64,000 nucleotides of DNA from Pseudomonadota bacterium (GCA_018971625.1 JAGXAJ010000004.1:33478-97477); one strand, 5' to 3'. Shown: positions 53,366 through 62,448, numbered from the stretch's first letter. Notes: generated by a model not told the origin, from the sequence alone. Numbers and translations are program-made.

Positions 53366-54046
53366 TCATACCCGGCCGCTCACTGGCAGCAGTGCGCCGG
53401 TCACCCCGCTCGCGGCATCGCTGATCAGGAACAGGATCACTTCAGCCAATTCTTGCGGTCTCACCCATTTGGCGAAATCCGCATTCGGCATGCTGGCACG
53501 ATTGGTCGGGGTGTCGATGGTCGAAGGCAGGACAGCGTTGACGGTGATCTTGCCTTTCCATTCAGCTGCGAGCGCCTCGGTGAGGCGATGCACGCCAGCT
53601 TTGGAGGCTGCGTACGCCGCCATGCCCGAGCCGGCCTGCACGGCGCCCATCGCGCCGACATTGACAATGCGTCCGGTGCCGGAAGCGACCAGATGCGGGA
53701 TCGCCGATTGCGATGCATTCAACGTGGTGAGCACATTCAGCGCATACATGCGGTGCCAGGTTTTCAGATCGGCCTCCGCGACCGTCTCGTACGCGAATCC
53801 CCCGGCAATATTGACCAGCGCATCGAGCCTGCCGAAATGCGAAGCGACGGCGTCGACCGCCTTTCTGGCCTGAGTTGCGTCGGTCAAATCGACACCGCCA
53901 AGCTCGAGCTTTTTTGCACTCGCCGGCACTTGCGTCGGCGCGTTGTCGACGGCTGCAACCCGCGCGCCGCGTGCGAGTGATTCGTCCATAAAGACCCGGC
54001 CGAGCGTACCGAGCGCGCCGGTCACAAGAATGACTTTTCCGTCCAT
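53366..54046 (-). CDS. SDR family oxidoreductase
   Basis: A 226-residue classical short-chain dehydrogenase. It starts MDGKVILVTGALGTLGRVFM; the glycine-rich cofactor loop is GALGTLG (slightly atypical TGxxxGxG). NIAGG corresponds to NNAG, and the catalytic Tyr/Lys are in YAASKAG, with a serine in VNVGAMGAV replaced or shifted. ATG 54046 is supported by TGTGGAGAG upstream, while the longer frame to 54220 is not SDR-like. The substrate is unknown. The catalytic serine position (AMGAVQAGSG) deserves a check. Confidence 0.88.
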   Translation of the reverse strand: MDGKVILVTGALGTLGRVFMDESLARGARVAAVDNAPTQVPASAKKLELGGVDLTDATQARKAVDAVASHFGRLDALVNIAGGFAYETVAEADLKTWHRMYALNVLTTLNASQSAIPHLVASGTGRIVNVGAMGAVQAGSGMAAYAASKAGVHRLTEALAAEWKGKITVNAVLPSTIDTPTNRASMPNADFAKWVRPQELAEVILFLISDAASGVTGALLPVSGRV

Positions 54047-54388
54047 GAGGGCTCTCCACACGCGAGCGACAAGACAAGTGCAGACTATGGTCAGGAGAAT
54101 TTCATTTGCAATGCCGGGAATTCGCCGCCAGGTGCACGTATATCCTGGTCCATCGTCCTGTGTGGGTGGAATGCCAGCGGGATGCGGTCCGCAAGACCCA
54201 CCAAGAACACGCCGGCTCAAATATCCGCTTCACCAATTGTTAACGCTCCGCCACAGTGGCTGGACAGGCTTCCCTGTGTTGATCGCTAAAATTTGCCGGA
54301 GTTTTGTAAAGGGATGACAGAACTGGTCCGCTATAGCTGGATGCTGCCCGATCAAAGGGGTAGCGAACGCAAAGGGCGGGACACTATA

Positions 54389-54586
54389 ATGAAACATTTG
54401 CCTGATCACGGTTTGCCGCTGATCCAGCTCAAGGAGCAGCGGCGCGATTTGGTCGTCGCGTTGCAAAACCGCAACGGCCCGGTCAACAGCTGGGAACTGA
54501 TGCAGATTGCCGCCGTGCAGCAGGCGATCTCCGCATTCGAGGACGTCATCGCCGATCTCGACGCGGAGATGGAAGCCGCGGCCTGA
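54389..54586 (+). CDS. Small hypothetical protein (65 aa)
   Basis: A 65-residue helical acidic protein starting MKHLPDHGLPLIQLKEQRRD, then VVALQNRNGPVNSWELMQIA and ending DLDAEMEAAA. There is no signal peptide or membrane span. The in-frame starts at 54293 and 54314 give a longer form, but the extra residues (ERKGRDT) look non-coding. The ribosome-binding site is weak (AAGGGCGGGAC). It is followed by the convergent phosphatase gene. The family is not recognised. Confidence 0.55.
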   Translation: MKHLPDHGLPLIQLKEQRRDLVVALQNRNGPVNSWELMQIAAVQQAISAFEDVIADLDAEMEAAA

Positions 54587-54625
54587 ACTGACCGACGCCG
54601 TGCGAGCTATGGCAGGGCGCCATCG

Positions 54626-55372
54626 TCAAGCCTCCAGGTAACGCGCCTGGAGTGTCACGCGTTCGGTTACGCCAAGCCCCAAGCCGTCGCTGAGATATCG
54701 CTGAAGGTCGCCGTAATCGAAACGGATGGCGTCGAACGCAGCCTCGAGGAACGAAAATTCCACCGATCCGAGCACTTGCCTGACATCATATGGAAGGTCG
54801 TTGGTCGCTGAGGGATCGCGCCGGTAAAAGCGATTGGTGAGCAGGTAGTCCTCGGCGATCACGTCTTCGGGTACACCGAGCGCATGCAGGATCAACGCGC
54901 AGGCAAATCCGGTCCGGTCCTTGCCAGCGGTGCAGTGGATCACGAGTGGCGCGCTATCTCCAAGCAGATGAGCGAACAGGCTGCGATAGCGCCGGGTATT
55001 TTGCCGTACATAACCGATATAGGACTCGCGCATGACCTCGATGCCGTCGTTCGACGAAAGCGCCTTGCCACTGGCGAGGCGCGCGCGCAGCGTCGCCACC
55101 ACCGTCGGCTCGACGGGCAGCGAATGCACCGTGATTTCCTCGATCGCGCACACGGCCTCGCCGCGTTCGTCCAATCCGCGGAAATCAAACGCACTCCTCA
55201 GGCCGAGGCCGCGCAATATCGCGATGTCGGCGTCGGTCAGGTTGCCGAGATGATTGGAACGGAATATTTGCCGCCAGCGCACCGCGCGGCCGTCCTTGCC
55301 GACATAGCCGCCAAGATCGCGAAAATTGCTGGCGCCAACGAGGTTGAAATGACGGAAGGGGGTATCTTTCAT
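54626..55372 (-). CDS. Tyrosine-protein phosphatase (DUF/PTPlike)
   Basis: A 248-residue phosphatase of the protein tyrosine/lipid phosphatase fold. It starts MKDTPFRHFNLVGASNFRDL with the usual NFRDLGGY motif, and the catalytic P-loop is HCTAGKDRTGFA (Cys and Arg present). A long helical insert (residues ~60-130) is typical of the bacterial Tyr/Ser phosphatase family that contains YwqE-unrelated enzymes such as the Mptp-like type. Substrates are unknown. A degenerate repeat fragment lies just upstream (about 55386). Signal peptide absent, so probably cytoplasmic. Confidence 0.88.
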   Translation of the reverse strand: MKDTPFRHFNLVGASNFRDLGGYVGKDGRAVRWRQIFRSNHLGNLTDADIAILRGLGLRSAFDFRGLDERGEAVCAIEEITVHSLPVEPTVVATLRARLASGKALSSNDGIEVMRESYIGYVRQNTRRYRSLFAHLLGDSAPLVIHCTAGKDRTGFACALILHALGVPEDVIAEDYLLTNRFYRRDPSATNDLPYDVRQVLGSVEFSFLEAAFDAIRFDYGDLQRYLSDGLGLGVTERVTLQARYLEA

Positions 55373-55530
55373 CGGGCCATTCTACAGCGTTTTCGGGCGA
55401 CGGGGAGCCCGGCTCGCATCGCAACCGAGTTTACTAATTGTATCGGAACATATCGCATGGAAACGCATCGCGGGAACACCGAGCCATCTTCGCCATTAAC
55501 ACGAGAGGATAATCGAGCGAGGGCACCGTC

Positions 55531-55680
55531 ATGATCCGCAAACTGCAATCCGGCGAATACCGGCTCTATTCCCGCAAGGTCAATCCGAAGACCGGCAAGC
55601 GGCGCAATCTCGGCACCTTCAAGTCGCGCGCGGCGGCTGAAAAGCACGAACGCGACGTGCAGTATTTCAAGCGGCACTAA
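55531..55680 (+). CDS. Small basic protein (49 aa)
   Basis: A 49-residue very basic protein, MIRKLQSGEYRLYSRKVNPK, then TGKRRNLGTFKSRAAAEKHE and ending QYFKRH. It resembles the short conserved Rhizobiales proteins of this pattern (SGEYRLYSRK...NLGTF...AAEKHE) that I recall without known function; the N-terminal part looks like a beta-hairpin such as in DNA- or RNA-binding AP2/integrase-arm-like domains. The ribosome-binding site is GCGAGGGC. It precedes the ABC-F gene by about 100 bases on the same strand. Confidence 0.72.
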   Translation: MIRKLQSGEYRLYSRKVNPKTGKRRNLGTFKSRAAAEKHERDVQYFKRH

Positions 55681-55779
55681 CCAGCCTCGATCCGTTCGAG
55701 ATCCCCTCCATTCGGGCTTCCGTGCGCGCCCGACATGGCCTAGAGAGCGCCTCAACGATTTTCCCAAGTCCGGGCGCCC

Positions 55780-57402
55780 ATGATTCGTCTCGATAACGTC
55801 AGCAAGCAAGTCGGCCACCAGATCCTGTTCATCGAAGCCTCCGCTGCCCTTCTCAGGGGCGAGAAGATCGGGCTGGTTGGCCCCAATGGCGCCGGCAAGA
55901 CGACGCTGTTCCGGATGATCGCAGGCGAGGAACTGCCCGACGAAGGGCAGGTCGCGGTCGATCGCGGTATGTCGATCGGCTATTTCAGCCAGGACGTCGG
56001 CGAGATGTCCGGCCGCAGCGCGGTGTCCGAGGTGATGGACGGCGCCGGCCCGGTTTCGGTGGTCGCGACCGAATTGAAGGACCTCGAGACCGCGATGGCC
56101 GATCCCGCGCGCGCCGACGACATGGACGAGATCATCGCGCGCTACGGCGAAGTGCAGCATCGCTTCGAGGAACTCGACGGCTACGCGCTCGAAGGCCGCG
56201 CCCGTGAGGCGCTGGCCGGCCTCGGCTTCAGCCAGGAGATGATGGACGGCGATGTCGGCGTGCTGTCGGGCGGCTGGAAGATGCGGGTAGCGCTGGCGCG
56301 CATCCTCCTGATGCGGCCCGACGTCATGCTGCTGGACGAGCCGAGCAACCATCTGGACCTCGAAAGCCTGATCTGGCTCGAGCAGTTCCTCAGGGGTTAC
56401 GAGGGCGCGTTGCTGATGACCTCGCACGACCGCGAGTTCATGAACCGCATCGTCAACAAGATCGTCGAAATCGACGGCGGCATGCTGACAACCTATTCCG
56501 GCGATTACGAATTCTACGAGGCCCAGCGCGCGCTCAACGAAAAGCAGCAGCAGGCCCAGTTCGAGCGCCAGCAGGCGATGCTGGCAAAGGAAATAAAATT
56601 CATCGAGCGATTCAAGGCACGGGCCTCGCATGCGGCGCAGGTGCAGAGTCGGGTCAAAAAGCTGGAAAAGATCGAGCGCGTCGAACCGCCAAAACGTCGC
56701 CAGACCGTGGCGTTCGACTTCCTGCCGGCGCCGCGCTCGGGCGAGGATGTCGTCAGCCTGAAGAACGTCCACAAAGGCTATGGCAGCCGCACCATCTATC
56801 AAGGTCTCGACTTCATGATCCGCCGCCGGGAGCGCTGGTGCGTGATGGGCGTCAACGGCGCCGGCAAGTCGACGCTGCTGAAGCTCGTGGCCGGCTCGAC
56901 CGAACCCGACGACGGCACGGTGGCGCTCGGCGGCAGCGTCAAGATGGGCTATTTCGCGCAGCATGCGATGGACCTGCTCGACGGCGAACGCACCGTGTTC
57001 GAATGGCTGGAGGATTGTTTTCCGCAGGCAGGCCAGGGCTCGCTGCGGGCGCTGGCCGGCTGTTTCGGATTCTCCGGCGACGACGTCGAAAAGCGCTGCC
57101 GGGTGCTTTCGGGCGGCGAGAAGGCGCGGCTCGTGATGGCGCAGATGCTGTACGACCCGCCGAATTTCCTGGTGCTGGACGAGCCGACCAACCATCTGGA
57201 CATCGCGACCAAGCAGATGCTGATCGCGGCGCTGTCGGAATTCGAAGGCACCATGCTGTTCGTCTCGCATGACCGGCATTTTCTCGCCGCGCTGTCGAAC
57301 CGGCTGCTGGAGCTGACGCCGGAAGGCATCCACCAGTATGGCGGCGGTTACACCGAATATGTCGCGCGCACCGGCCAAGAGGCGCCGGGCCTGCGGAGTT
57401 GA
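55780..57402 (+). CDS. ABC-F family ATP-binding protein
   Basis: A second soluble twin-ABC protein, 540 residues. It starts MIRLDNVSKQVGHQILFIEA. Domain 1 has GLVGPNGAGKTTLFRMIAGE, signature VLSGGWKMRVALARILL and LLDEPSNHLDLESLIWLE. The basic linker AKEIKFIERFKARASHAAQV is the tRNA-contact region. Domain 2 has GVNGAGKSTLLKLVAG, VLSGGEKARLVMAQML and LVLDEPTNHLDIATKQML. There is no C-terminal coiled coil, unlike the 15500 gene, so it resembles the YbiT/EttA-like short forms. A 12-base gap separates it from the alpha/beta hydrolase gene. The subfamily is not certain. Confidence 0.93.
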   Translation: MIRLDNVSKQVGHQILFIEASAALLRGEKIGLVGPNGAGKTTLFRMIAGEELPDEGQVAVDRGMSIGYFSQDVGEMSGRSAVSEVMDGAGPVSVVATELKDLETAMADPARADDMDEIIARYGEVQHRFEELDGYALEGRAREALAGLGFSQEMMDGDVGVLSGGWKMRVALARILLMRPDVMLLDEPSNHLDLESLIWLEQFLRGYEGALLMTSHDREFMNRIVNKIVEIDGGMLTTYSGDYEFYEAQRALNEKQQQAQFERQQAMLAKEIKFIERFKARASHAAQVQSRVKKLEKIERVEPPKRRQTVAFDFLPAPRSGEDVVSLKNVHKGYGSRTIYQGLDFMIRRRERWCVMGVNGAGKSTLLKLVAGSTEPDDGTVALGGSVKMGYFAQHAMDLLDGERTVFEWLEDCFPQAGQGSLRALAGCFGFSGDDVEKRCRVLSGGEKARLVMAQMLYDPPNFLVLDEPTNHLDIATKQMLIAALSEFEGTMLFVSHDRHFLAALSNRLLELTPEGIHQYGGGYTEYVARTGQEAPGLRS

Positions 57403-57414
57403 AAGGAAGCTTGC

Positions 57415-58152
57415 GTGCCGTTTGCCGCTCATCGCGGACAGCGAATCCATTACACGGTAGAAGGTGCGGGACCGCTGGTCGTGCTGCAGCACGGCCTCTT
57501 GATGGACGCGAAGGCCTGGAAGCAGGGCGGCATCGTCGGCGCGCTGGCGCAACATTTTCAGGTTGCCTGCATCGATTCGCTCGGCCACGGTTTGAGCGAC
57601 AAGCCGTCTGATCCCGCTCTGTACGACCAGCAACAGCGCGCCGGCGATATCGTTGCCGTAATCGACGACCTCGGCAGCGATCGTGCCCATCTGGTCGGCC
57701 ATTCCATGGGAGCGTGGATGGCGGTCGGCGCGGCCAGATATCACAGCAGAAGATTGTCGTCGCTGGTGCTCGGCGGCTGGGACATCGTGAGCGGCCTGCC
57801 ACGAGTTAATAAAGGGCCGTTGCGTTACGAAGCGTTTATCGCATTCGCCCGGCGTGGACCGCCGAACTTGCTTGACTGGGTCACGCGGGAAACTGAACCC
57901 GGTGTGCGCGCGTGCTTTGACGCGCTCTTCCAGCTTGAGGGCGCGCGCGACGCGGTGCTGGGAGCGAATGTGCCTGTGATGATCTGGGAAGGGCAGCGCG
58001 ATCCTGCGCACGATCAGCGTAAGGAGTTTGCAAAAACCAACGGATGGCAGTTTCTTTCGACCGCCGGCGATCATCTCGGCATGCTGCTGGCACATGGCGC
58101 CGAAACCGCACGAGGTATCCGCGCCTTTGTCGATCAGGCCAAGGCGACGTGA
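57415..58152 (+). CDS. Alpha/beta hydrolase
   Basis: A 245-residue alpha/beta-fold hydrolase. It has the oxyanion-side LVVLQHGLLMDAKAW (HG) motif, the nucleophile elbow LVGHSMGAWMAVGAA (GHSMG with the serine), a plausible acid in VMIWEGQRDPAHDQRK and the histidine in AGDHLGMLLAHGAE. All three triad residues are thus visible. The start is GTG 57415, with GAAAGGAAGC upstream. It directly follows the ABC-F gene and probably shares its transcript. The substrate is unknown. Confidence 0.92.
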   Translation: MPFAAHRGQRIHYTVEGAGPLVVLQHGLLMDAKAWKQGGIVGALAQHFQVACIDSLGHGLSDKPSDPALYDQQQRAGDIVAVIDDLGSDRAHLVGHSMGAWMAVGAARYHSRRLSSLVLGGWDIVSGLPRVNKGPLRYEAFIAFARRGPPNLLDWVTRETEPGVRACFDALFQLEGARDAVLGANVPVMIWEGQRDPAHDQRKEFAKTNGWQFLSTAGDHLGMLLAHGAETARGIRAFVDQAKAT

Positions 58153-58234
58153 CAGAAATTCCAGGACACGGCTTCGCATTCTCGCGACAACATACGCCCG
58201 AGCTTTGCAAATCATTTCGCCCAAAGAGAACAAG

Positions 58235-58596
58235 GGCGCATGCGACCCTCAGGGAGGACGCAGGGAAAGCCGGGTGCGCGGCGCACCCGCAGCCTCGCGT
58301 GTAGTGCAAAAAACACGCGAGTTAGTCACCACAGGTTCGCCGGAACACCCGACTTTCCCTGCGCGATGGTTTTAACGGTTTCCTTCGTGCTCTCCGCGGT
58401 GACCGGGCTTTGTTGTCACCGTCATCGGCGTGATGCGAAGCATCATCGCCAACTTGACGCCAGCGTCGGGGCGTCCGGACCACACGACTTCGCCGTCCGC
58501 AACGATTGCCGTCGTCCACACGCGAGAAGCGTGTGCGACACCGCTGCGTCCACCGCATCCCGCGCCCTACGTTCCGTGACGATCGCGATACGCCCT
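58235..58596 (-). repeat. Structured interspersed repeat, copy B
   Basis: This is the inverted counterpart of 33714-34078. The shared cores include the block around ttgacgccagcgtcggggcg, and the ends match. Read on the minus strand, its long stem is cgcagggaaagtcgggtg with cacccggctttccctgcg, 17 of 18 positions Watson-Crick and one G-T. The inner hairpin is CTCGCGTG/CACGCGAG, followed by GGGTGC/GCACCC. No protein-coding content. Confidence 0.85.
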
Positions 58597-58729
58597 CTGA
58601 TGGGCATGGGATACGCTGATAGGCAGGTGATTTGGGCCGAAACGAAAGCGAAAAATTTTTCAGCGAGGGGCTGGACAGGTTTTTGCTGATTTGCCCGCCG
58701 GATTATTTGTCGCAGGGGGCGCAACGAAA

Positions 58730-58860
58730 ATGTTATTGCGAGCCAACGGGTCGCGCGACGCGCGCGCCCGATGACAGGCTCCGCGAAGCAACCCAGAAAC
58801 TGCATGCGGGACACAAGCCCGGATTGCGCCGTCGCTTCGCTCGCCCGCCATGACGGAGGT
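58730..58860. repeat. Interspersed repeat fragment (attgcgagc / gcttcgctcg type)
   Basis: This stretch includes attgcgagccaac, gctccgcgaagcaaccca, cggattgcgccgtcgcttcg and ctcgcccgccatgacgg in order, which is the layout of a common dispersed element in Bradyrhizobium-type genomes with inverted gcgaagc/gcttcgc motifs. No gene overlaps it. The exact borders are uncertain. Confidence 0.5.
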
Positions 58861-59152
58861 CCGGGCATGGCGATATGCGTGCCGTCGATTTTCTCGTCGT
58901 CCCAGAACGTCCGCATGACTCTGCTGGCCCGCAACAACCTTATGTTGCGTTTCCCGGGAATTGCGGAATCGATGTCGATGTCTCGGAATATCTGGCTTGG
59001 GCTTCTGGGCGTCGTGACGTTCGGGTTCTGCGGGGCGAGCGCGATCGGGCATTAGAGGGTCAGCGCATGTCTTCAGATGCGCGAGCTCCGATGGACTATT
59101 GCGCATCTGATCATCCGGGCCTGCGCAAGTGTCGCGCCGCGGAAAGTGGAGC

Positions 59153-59518
59153 CTAGCGCACCGGCATTGGCGGCCGCGTCACGGAATCGCCGCTGTGCCG
59201 GGGCGCATGCGATGACTTTGCGGCGCCGGTTCGTGGCCGACCACGCGCGGGACCTTCGGTCGACTGCAGATAGGCGGCGAGCGCCCAGGCCTCGCTGGAA
59301 TTGGTCGCGTAGTGGTCTTTCAGGAACATGAAAAGTTGCAGCTTGAAGCGGCCCTTGGCCAGTCCGCGCGGGCTGCGATGGCATGCGGTGCAGCCATTCG
59401 CGAACAGTTGGCCGGCCGACTTTCCCTCATCGAGATTTTGCGCGCGTGCCGCGGTACAGACCAGCATCGCCATTGCGCTAGCGGCGACCAGTCCCCTCAG
59501 CCCCTTGTGCATCCCCAT
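59153..59518 (-). CDS. Small c-type cytochrome
   Basis: About 121 residues with a signal peptide (GLRGLVAASAMAMLVCTAAR, cleavage near ARA-Q). A single heme-attachment motif CTACH follows in NGCTACHRSPRGLAKGRF. The rest is short for a full class I cytochrome c, but it has a possible axial Met (QLFMFLKDHY) and the ALAAYLQ helix. The start is ambiguous: ATG 59518, ATG 59512 or GTG 59527. Odd feature: the last dozen residues (GDSVTRPPMPVR) nearly match the C-terminus of the upstream protein (59582), as does the DNA. Electron-transfer partner unknown. Confidence 0.8.
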   Translation of the reverse strand: MGMHKGLRGLVAASAMAMLVCTAARAQNLDEGKSAGQLFANGCTACHRSPRGLAKGRFKLQLFMFLKDHYATNSSEAWALAAYLQSTEGPARGRPRTGAAKSSHAPRHSGDSVTRPPMPVR

Positions 59519-59581
59519 CGACGCCACGTGCCTTCAGAAATACGTGCCTTCGGAAATCCGCCTTCGAGGATCAACCCGCCG

Positions 59582-60754
59582 CTAGCGCACCGGCATCGGC
59601 GGGCGCACCACGAGATCGCCGTCCTCGGAGATGACCTGCATCTGCGGTTGACCCTGTACCGGTGTAGCCGCTGCCGATGGCGGCGGCAATGGGGGCGCAG
59701 GTTGCGGCGGCGGATTGAACGCCGCGGAAGAGTAGGCCGGGCGCGTCGGCTTGCGTACGGGCGGACGCGGCGACGACAGCCGGGCACGGGGCTCGGAAGT
59801 CCTGGTTTCGGAGGCTCGCGCTTCCGAGGTTCTGGCGACCGCGTTGCGGATCGAGTCATGCGACGCCTGCTGGGCGATCTGCTGCGCCATCTGGTCCTGG
59901 CCGGCCTTGAGCTGGGCGATGCTGGCCTTGAGTGCTTCGATCTGCTGTCCCATCGCCGCGATATCCTGCGACATCGACTGCATCTGCGCAGGCTGGGGCG
60001 GCGCGGCGGCCGTGGTTGCCGAGGCATCCGCTGCGCGCTGTATCGCGGAAAGCGCTGGTGGTGATGCGGTCTGATCCGCGACCGCCGCCTGCACGGGGGT
60101 CTCGGCTGGTTGCGGGCTGGCGGCAGCGGCAGATTGTGGGCTGGCGGCAGCGGCTGGTTGCGCGGCAGCGGCGGTGTTTTCCGGTGCTGGCTTTTCCGCT
60201 GGCTGCGATGAATTGAGCGCGAACTGCGGCGTCCAGTCCGCCATCATCTGCTTCGCCGTATCGCCGTAGCGATCCCAGCCCTCGGCCGCGGCAACGCTGC
60301 CGAGCGCGAACAGGAACCCCACCGCGGCGCGCTTCGCCCATCGGCCGACCGACGATGGTGCGCGGTCGAGGCGGATGTCGTCCGGCACCTTGATGGCATC
60401 GGGCGTCTTGCGGGGATTGGATGCCTTGATGTCGCTGGCGATGATATCGGCGGTGGCGGCGGTGGCTCGAAACGCCGTGTCGACCGGCGGCACCGCCGTG
60501 GCCGGCGGCACTGGCGTGGCAACGGAGATATCGGGCGCCGCGCGTCCCTTCGAAGGCCGGTTCAGGAGATCCGCCATGATATCCGGAGCAAGGATATCCG
60601 GGGCAAGGCTCACCGGCGCCTTGTTCTGCGATGCCTTCGCGGCGGGTGCTTTCGCCGCGACCGGTTGCTCCGCGCGCGTGGCGAGCACCACGTCGGGTTC
60701 GATCACGAAGATGTCGTGCGGATCGGCTTCGTCACGTGTCGGCGTGGATGGCAT
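59582..60754 (-). CDS. Coiled-coil membrane protein of unknown function
   Basis: About 390 residues, starting MPSTPTRDEADPHDIFVIEP after GAGGGACCGCCA. The first 150 residues are disordered and Ala/Pro/Asp-rich, followed by one membrane segment (RAAVGFLFALGSVAAAEG, residues ~140-158). The periplasmic or cytoplasmic part is Ala/Pro-rich with a predicted coiled coil (DIAAMGQQIEALKASIAQLK, AGQDQMAQQIAQQ). It ends with Pro/Ser/Arg-rich linker and MQVISEDGDLVVRPPMPVR. The longer frame to 60826 adds 24 unlikely residues. I do not recognise the family; the layout suggests an envelope scaffold. Its tail is duplicated in the adjacent cytochrome gene. Confidence 0.75.
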   Translation of the reverse strand: MPSTPTRDEADPHDIFVIEPDVVLATRAEQPVAAKAPAAKASQNKAPVSLAPDILAPDIMADLLNRPSKGRAAPDISVATPVPPATAVPPVDTAFRATAATADIIASDIKASNPRKTPDAIKVPDDIRLDRAPSSVGRWAKRAAVGFLFALGSVAAAEGWDRYGDTAKQMMADWTPQFALNSSQPAEKPAPENTAAAAQPAAAASPQSAAAASPQPAETPVQAAVADQTASPPALSAIQRAADASATTAAAPPQPAQMQSMSQDIAAMGQQIEALKASIAQLKAGQDQMAQQIAQQASHDSIRNAVARTSEARASETRTSEPRARLSSPRPPVRKPTRPAYSSAAFNPPPQPAPPLPPPSAAATPVQGQPQMQVISEDGDLVVRPPMPVR

Positions 60755-61132
60755 TGGCGGTCCCTCAACTCCAATGTCGCCCGCGTCAGGGCGGCCGGTG
60801 GATGGATGCACTTGCGATGATTCCAAAGCCCAAAACCCAAAGCGCCAAACGGCCAGCCGGGTTTGACCAAAGCAAGGCGAATGGGTGGAGAGGTTGGGGG
60901 CTATCGAAGGCGGCTATTGGGCGGAACCGGGGTCGGCCGCGGTGATGTTGGTGGCCCTGATGCCGCGTGGCTATTGCTCGGCGAACGGCCAACCGTGTTA
61001 TTAAAGGCGAAGCTCACAACTGAAAATTGTCCTATGTTACTTTGAAGCCACAGATTCCTTTCCGGTTTGCCCATATGACTTTGAGCGGATTTGAATTCTG
61101 ATTGCGCATTCGATTTTGCTTAAGGTCTGGGC
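60755..61132. promoter_or_regulatory. Divergent intergenic region
   Basis: This 378-base gap lies between the coiled-coil protein gene and the outer-membrane barrel gene, so it should hold promoters for both. The last ~120 bases are AT-richer (tttgaattctgattgcgcat). No gene, terminator or known motif was recognised. Confidence 0.4.
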
Positions 61133-62065
61133 ATGAAACGGTTCGCGGGCGCCGTTTTTATTCTTGCCGCGCTGATCGGTTCGGCCAGCGGGGCTGACAT
61201 GGCGCTGAAAGCGCCGCCGCCGGCCGCGCCTACGTGGACCGGTCTCTATGCTGGCGTAAACGTCGGTTATGGATGGGGTGACTCGCGCACCGACATCGCG
61301 GGCAGCGGTGGCATAACGACCTTTCAGGGGATCGTTGCCGGATTTACAGGCTTTCCATCAAATTTTGCCTTTACGGACTCCGCTAGCGCCCGATTGAACG
61401 GTCTGACGGGTGGCGGCCAGATCGGCTACAATTACCAGCTCAATCAAGGATGGGTGGTCGGCGTCGAGGCCGATCTTCAGGCCGCGGGTCAGAGCGGAAA
61501 CAATGAGTTCTCGGATCAATTCTCGACACCCGTTTGCGGAAATGCCGTTGGTCGCAATCCTCCAGTTTGCGCAGGCACGACCCCGTTAGTCGCTACGGCC
61601 GCTACCGGATATGAAGCCAAGATCGACGGGTTCGCGACGGTTCGAGGACGAGTGGGATATTTGATAGCCGATCAGGTCATGCTCTACGGCACCGGCGGCC
61701 TCGCGTATGGCCGCGTAGAAATCAACGGCAATGCCAGCATCCCCTCTGCGGCGATCACCGGCGGACCAACCACGTTTGTGCCGTCCGCCGGGACGTTTGA
61801 TGTCGCAAAGAATAATCTCGGCTATTCGATTGGTGGCGGGGTTGAGGGCCGAACATTCGCATGGCTTCCACCGAACTGGACCTGGAAAGCGGAGTACCTC
61901 TATCTCGATTTGGAATCTCTTGATTCCGGTACATCGTTCAGCAGTGTGCTTCCTGCAGGTCGAGGTGGTCCAGTTATTTCGCCATTGACTGGCACGGTCG
62001 CCCTGCATTCGCATTTCATCGACAATATTGTGCGTGTTGGACTGAATTATAAGTTCGGGAATTGA
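61133..62065 (+). CDS. Outer-membrane beta-barrel protein (Omp25/31 type)
   Basis: A 310-residue protein with a signal peptide (MKRFAGAVFILAALIGSASG, cleavage near GADM), then ALKAPPPAAPTWTGLYAGVN, the same APP...WTGLYAG motif seen in Rhizobiales surface barrels and in the 27273 gene. The mature part alternates strands (GGQIGYNYQLNQGWVVGVEA, GFATVRGRVGYLIADQVMLY) and ends with NIVRVGLNYKFGN, an aromatic C-terminal strand. It is longer than the 27273 protein, mainly through two extra loops rich in Gly/Thr/Pro. Likely a pore or surface protein; specificity unknown. Confidence 0.9.
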   Translation: MKRFAGAVFILAALIGSASGADMALKAPPPAAPTWTGLYAGVNVGYGWGDSRTDIAGSGGITTFQGIVAGFTGFPSNFAFTDSASARLNGLTGGGQIGYNYQLNQGWVVGVEADLQAAGQSGNNEFSDQFSTPVCGNAVGRNPPVCAGTTPLVATAATGYEAKIDGFATVRGRVGYLIADQVMLYGTGGLAYGRVEINGNASIPSAAITGGPTTFVPSAGTFDVAKNNLGYSIGGGVEGRTFAWLPPNWTWKAEYLYLDLESLDSGTSFSSVLPAGRGGPVISPLTGTVALHSHFIDNIVRVGLNYKFGN

Positions 62066-62448
62066 GTTGAGCTGAACTTGCAGGGGTCAGCTATTGGCCC
62101 GAAGCGGCGGTCCGGAATGGCTGCTCTCGTGCCGCCGTTGGGGGCGATGCGGACATCAGCCCCGCTCTTGATTTATGAGTACACGCCCTGGCTAGTTCAG
62201 AGAGCGAGAAGGGATGAACTCCCGTTTGGCCACCATCTCGGCACGGACTTGCGCAAGCTGGCGTCCAAGGGCGGCGGCCTGCAACTCGATCTTGAGTCCC
62301 GCGGCATGATCGGCTCTGTTGGATCGGAACTGGTCACGCCTCATTTTTTTGGTTTGGGCGTTTGGCCCCAGGCCGTTATGAAACCGTCCACACCTGAACG
62401 CGAGAATAACCTTCCGGCGCCGGCCGGCCGTCGTTGTGAGGACCCGGG
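62066..62448. other. Intergenic region with a possible minus-strand remnant
   Basis: No gene could be supported. The minus strand frame ending at 62192 has a protein-like last part (AAGLKIELQAAALGRQLAQV, RAEMVAKREFIPSRSLN) with no recognisable start, so it may be the end of a decayed gene. The final bases contain the ribosome-binding site (GTGAGGACC) of the transporter gene. Confidence 0.4.

Larger units (their letters stand above)
58153..59152. other. 1000-base gene-free stretch with repeats
   Basis: No credible gene was found here. 58235-58596 is copy B of the structured repeat at 33714-34078. 58730-58860 is another repeat of a different family. The remainder has only short frames, including a 27-residue hydrophobic peptide (MSMSRNIWLGLLGVVTFGFC and more) at 58972-59055 without support. 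Confidence 0.7.

Noticed and set aside
55369..58233. A 954-codon open frame on the minus strand
   Set aside because: It lies antisense to the ABC-F and hydrolase genes, is His/Arg/Asp-rich and shows no domain; high GC leaves such frames open by chance.
58972..59055. 27-residue hydrophobic peptide gene
   Set aside because: No convincing ribosome-binding site and no second line of evidence; sits in a repeat-rich gap.
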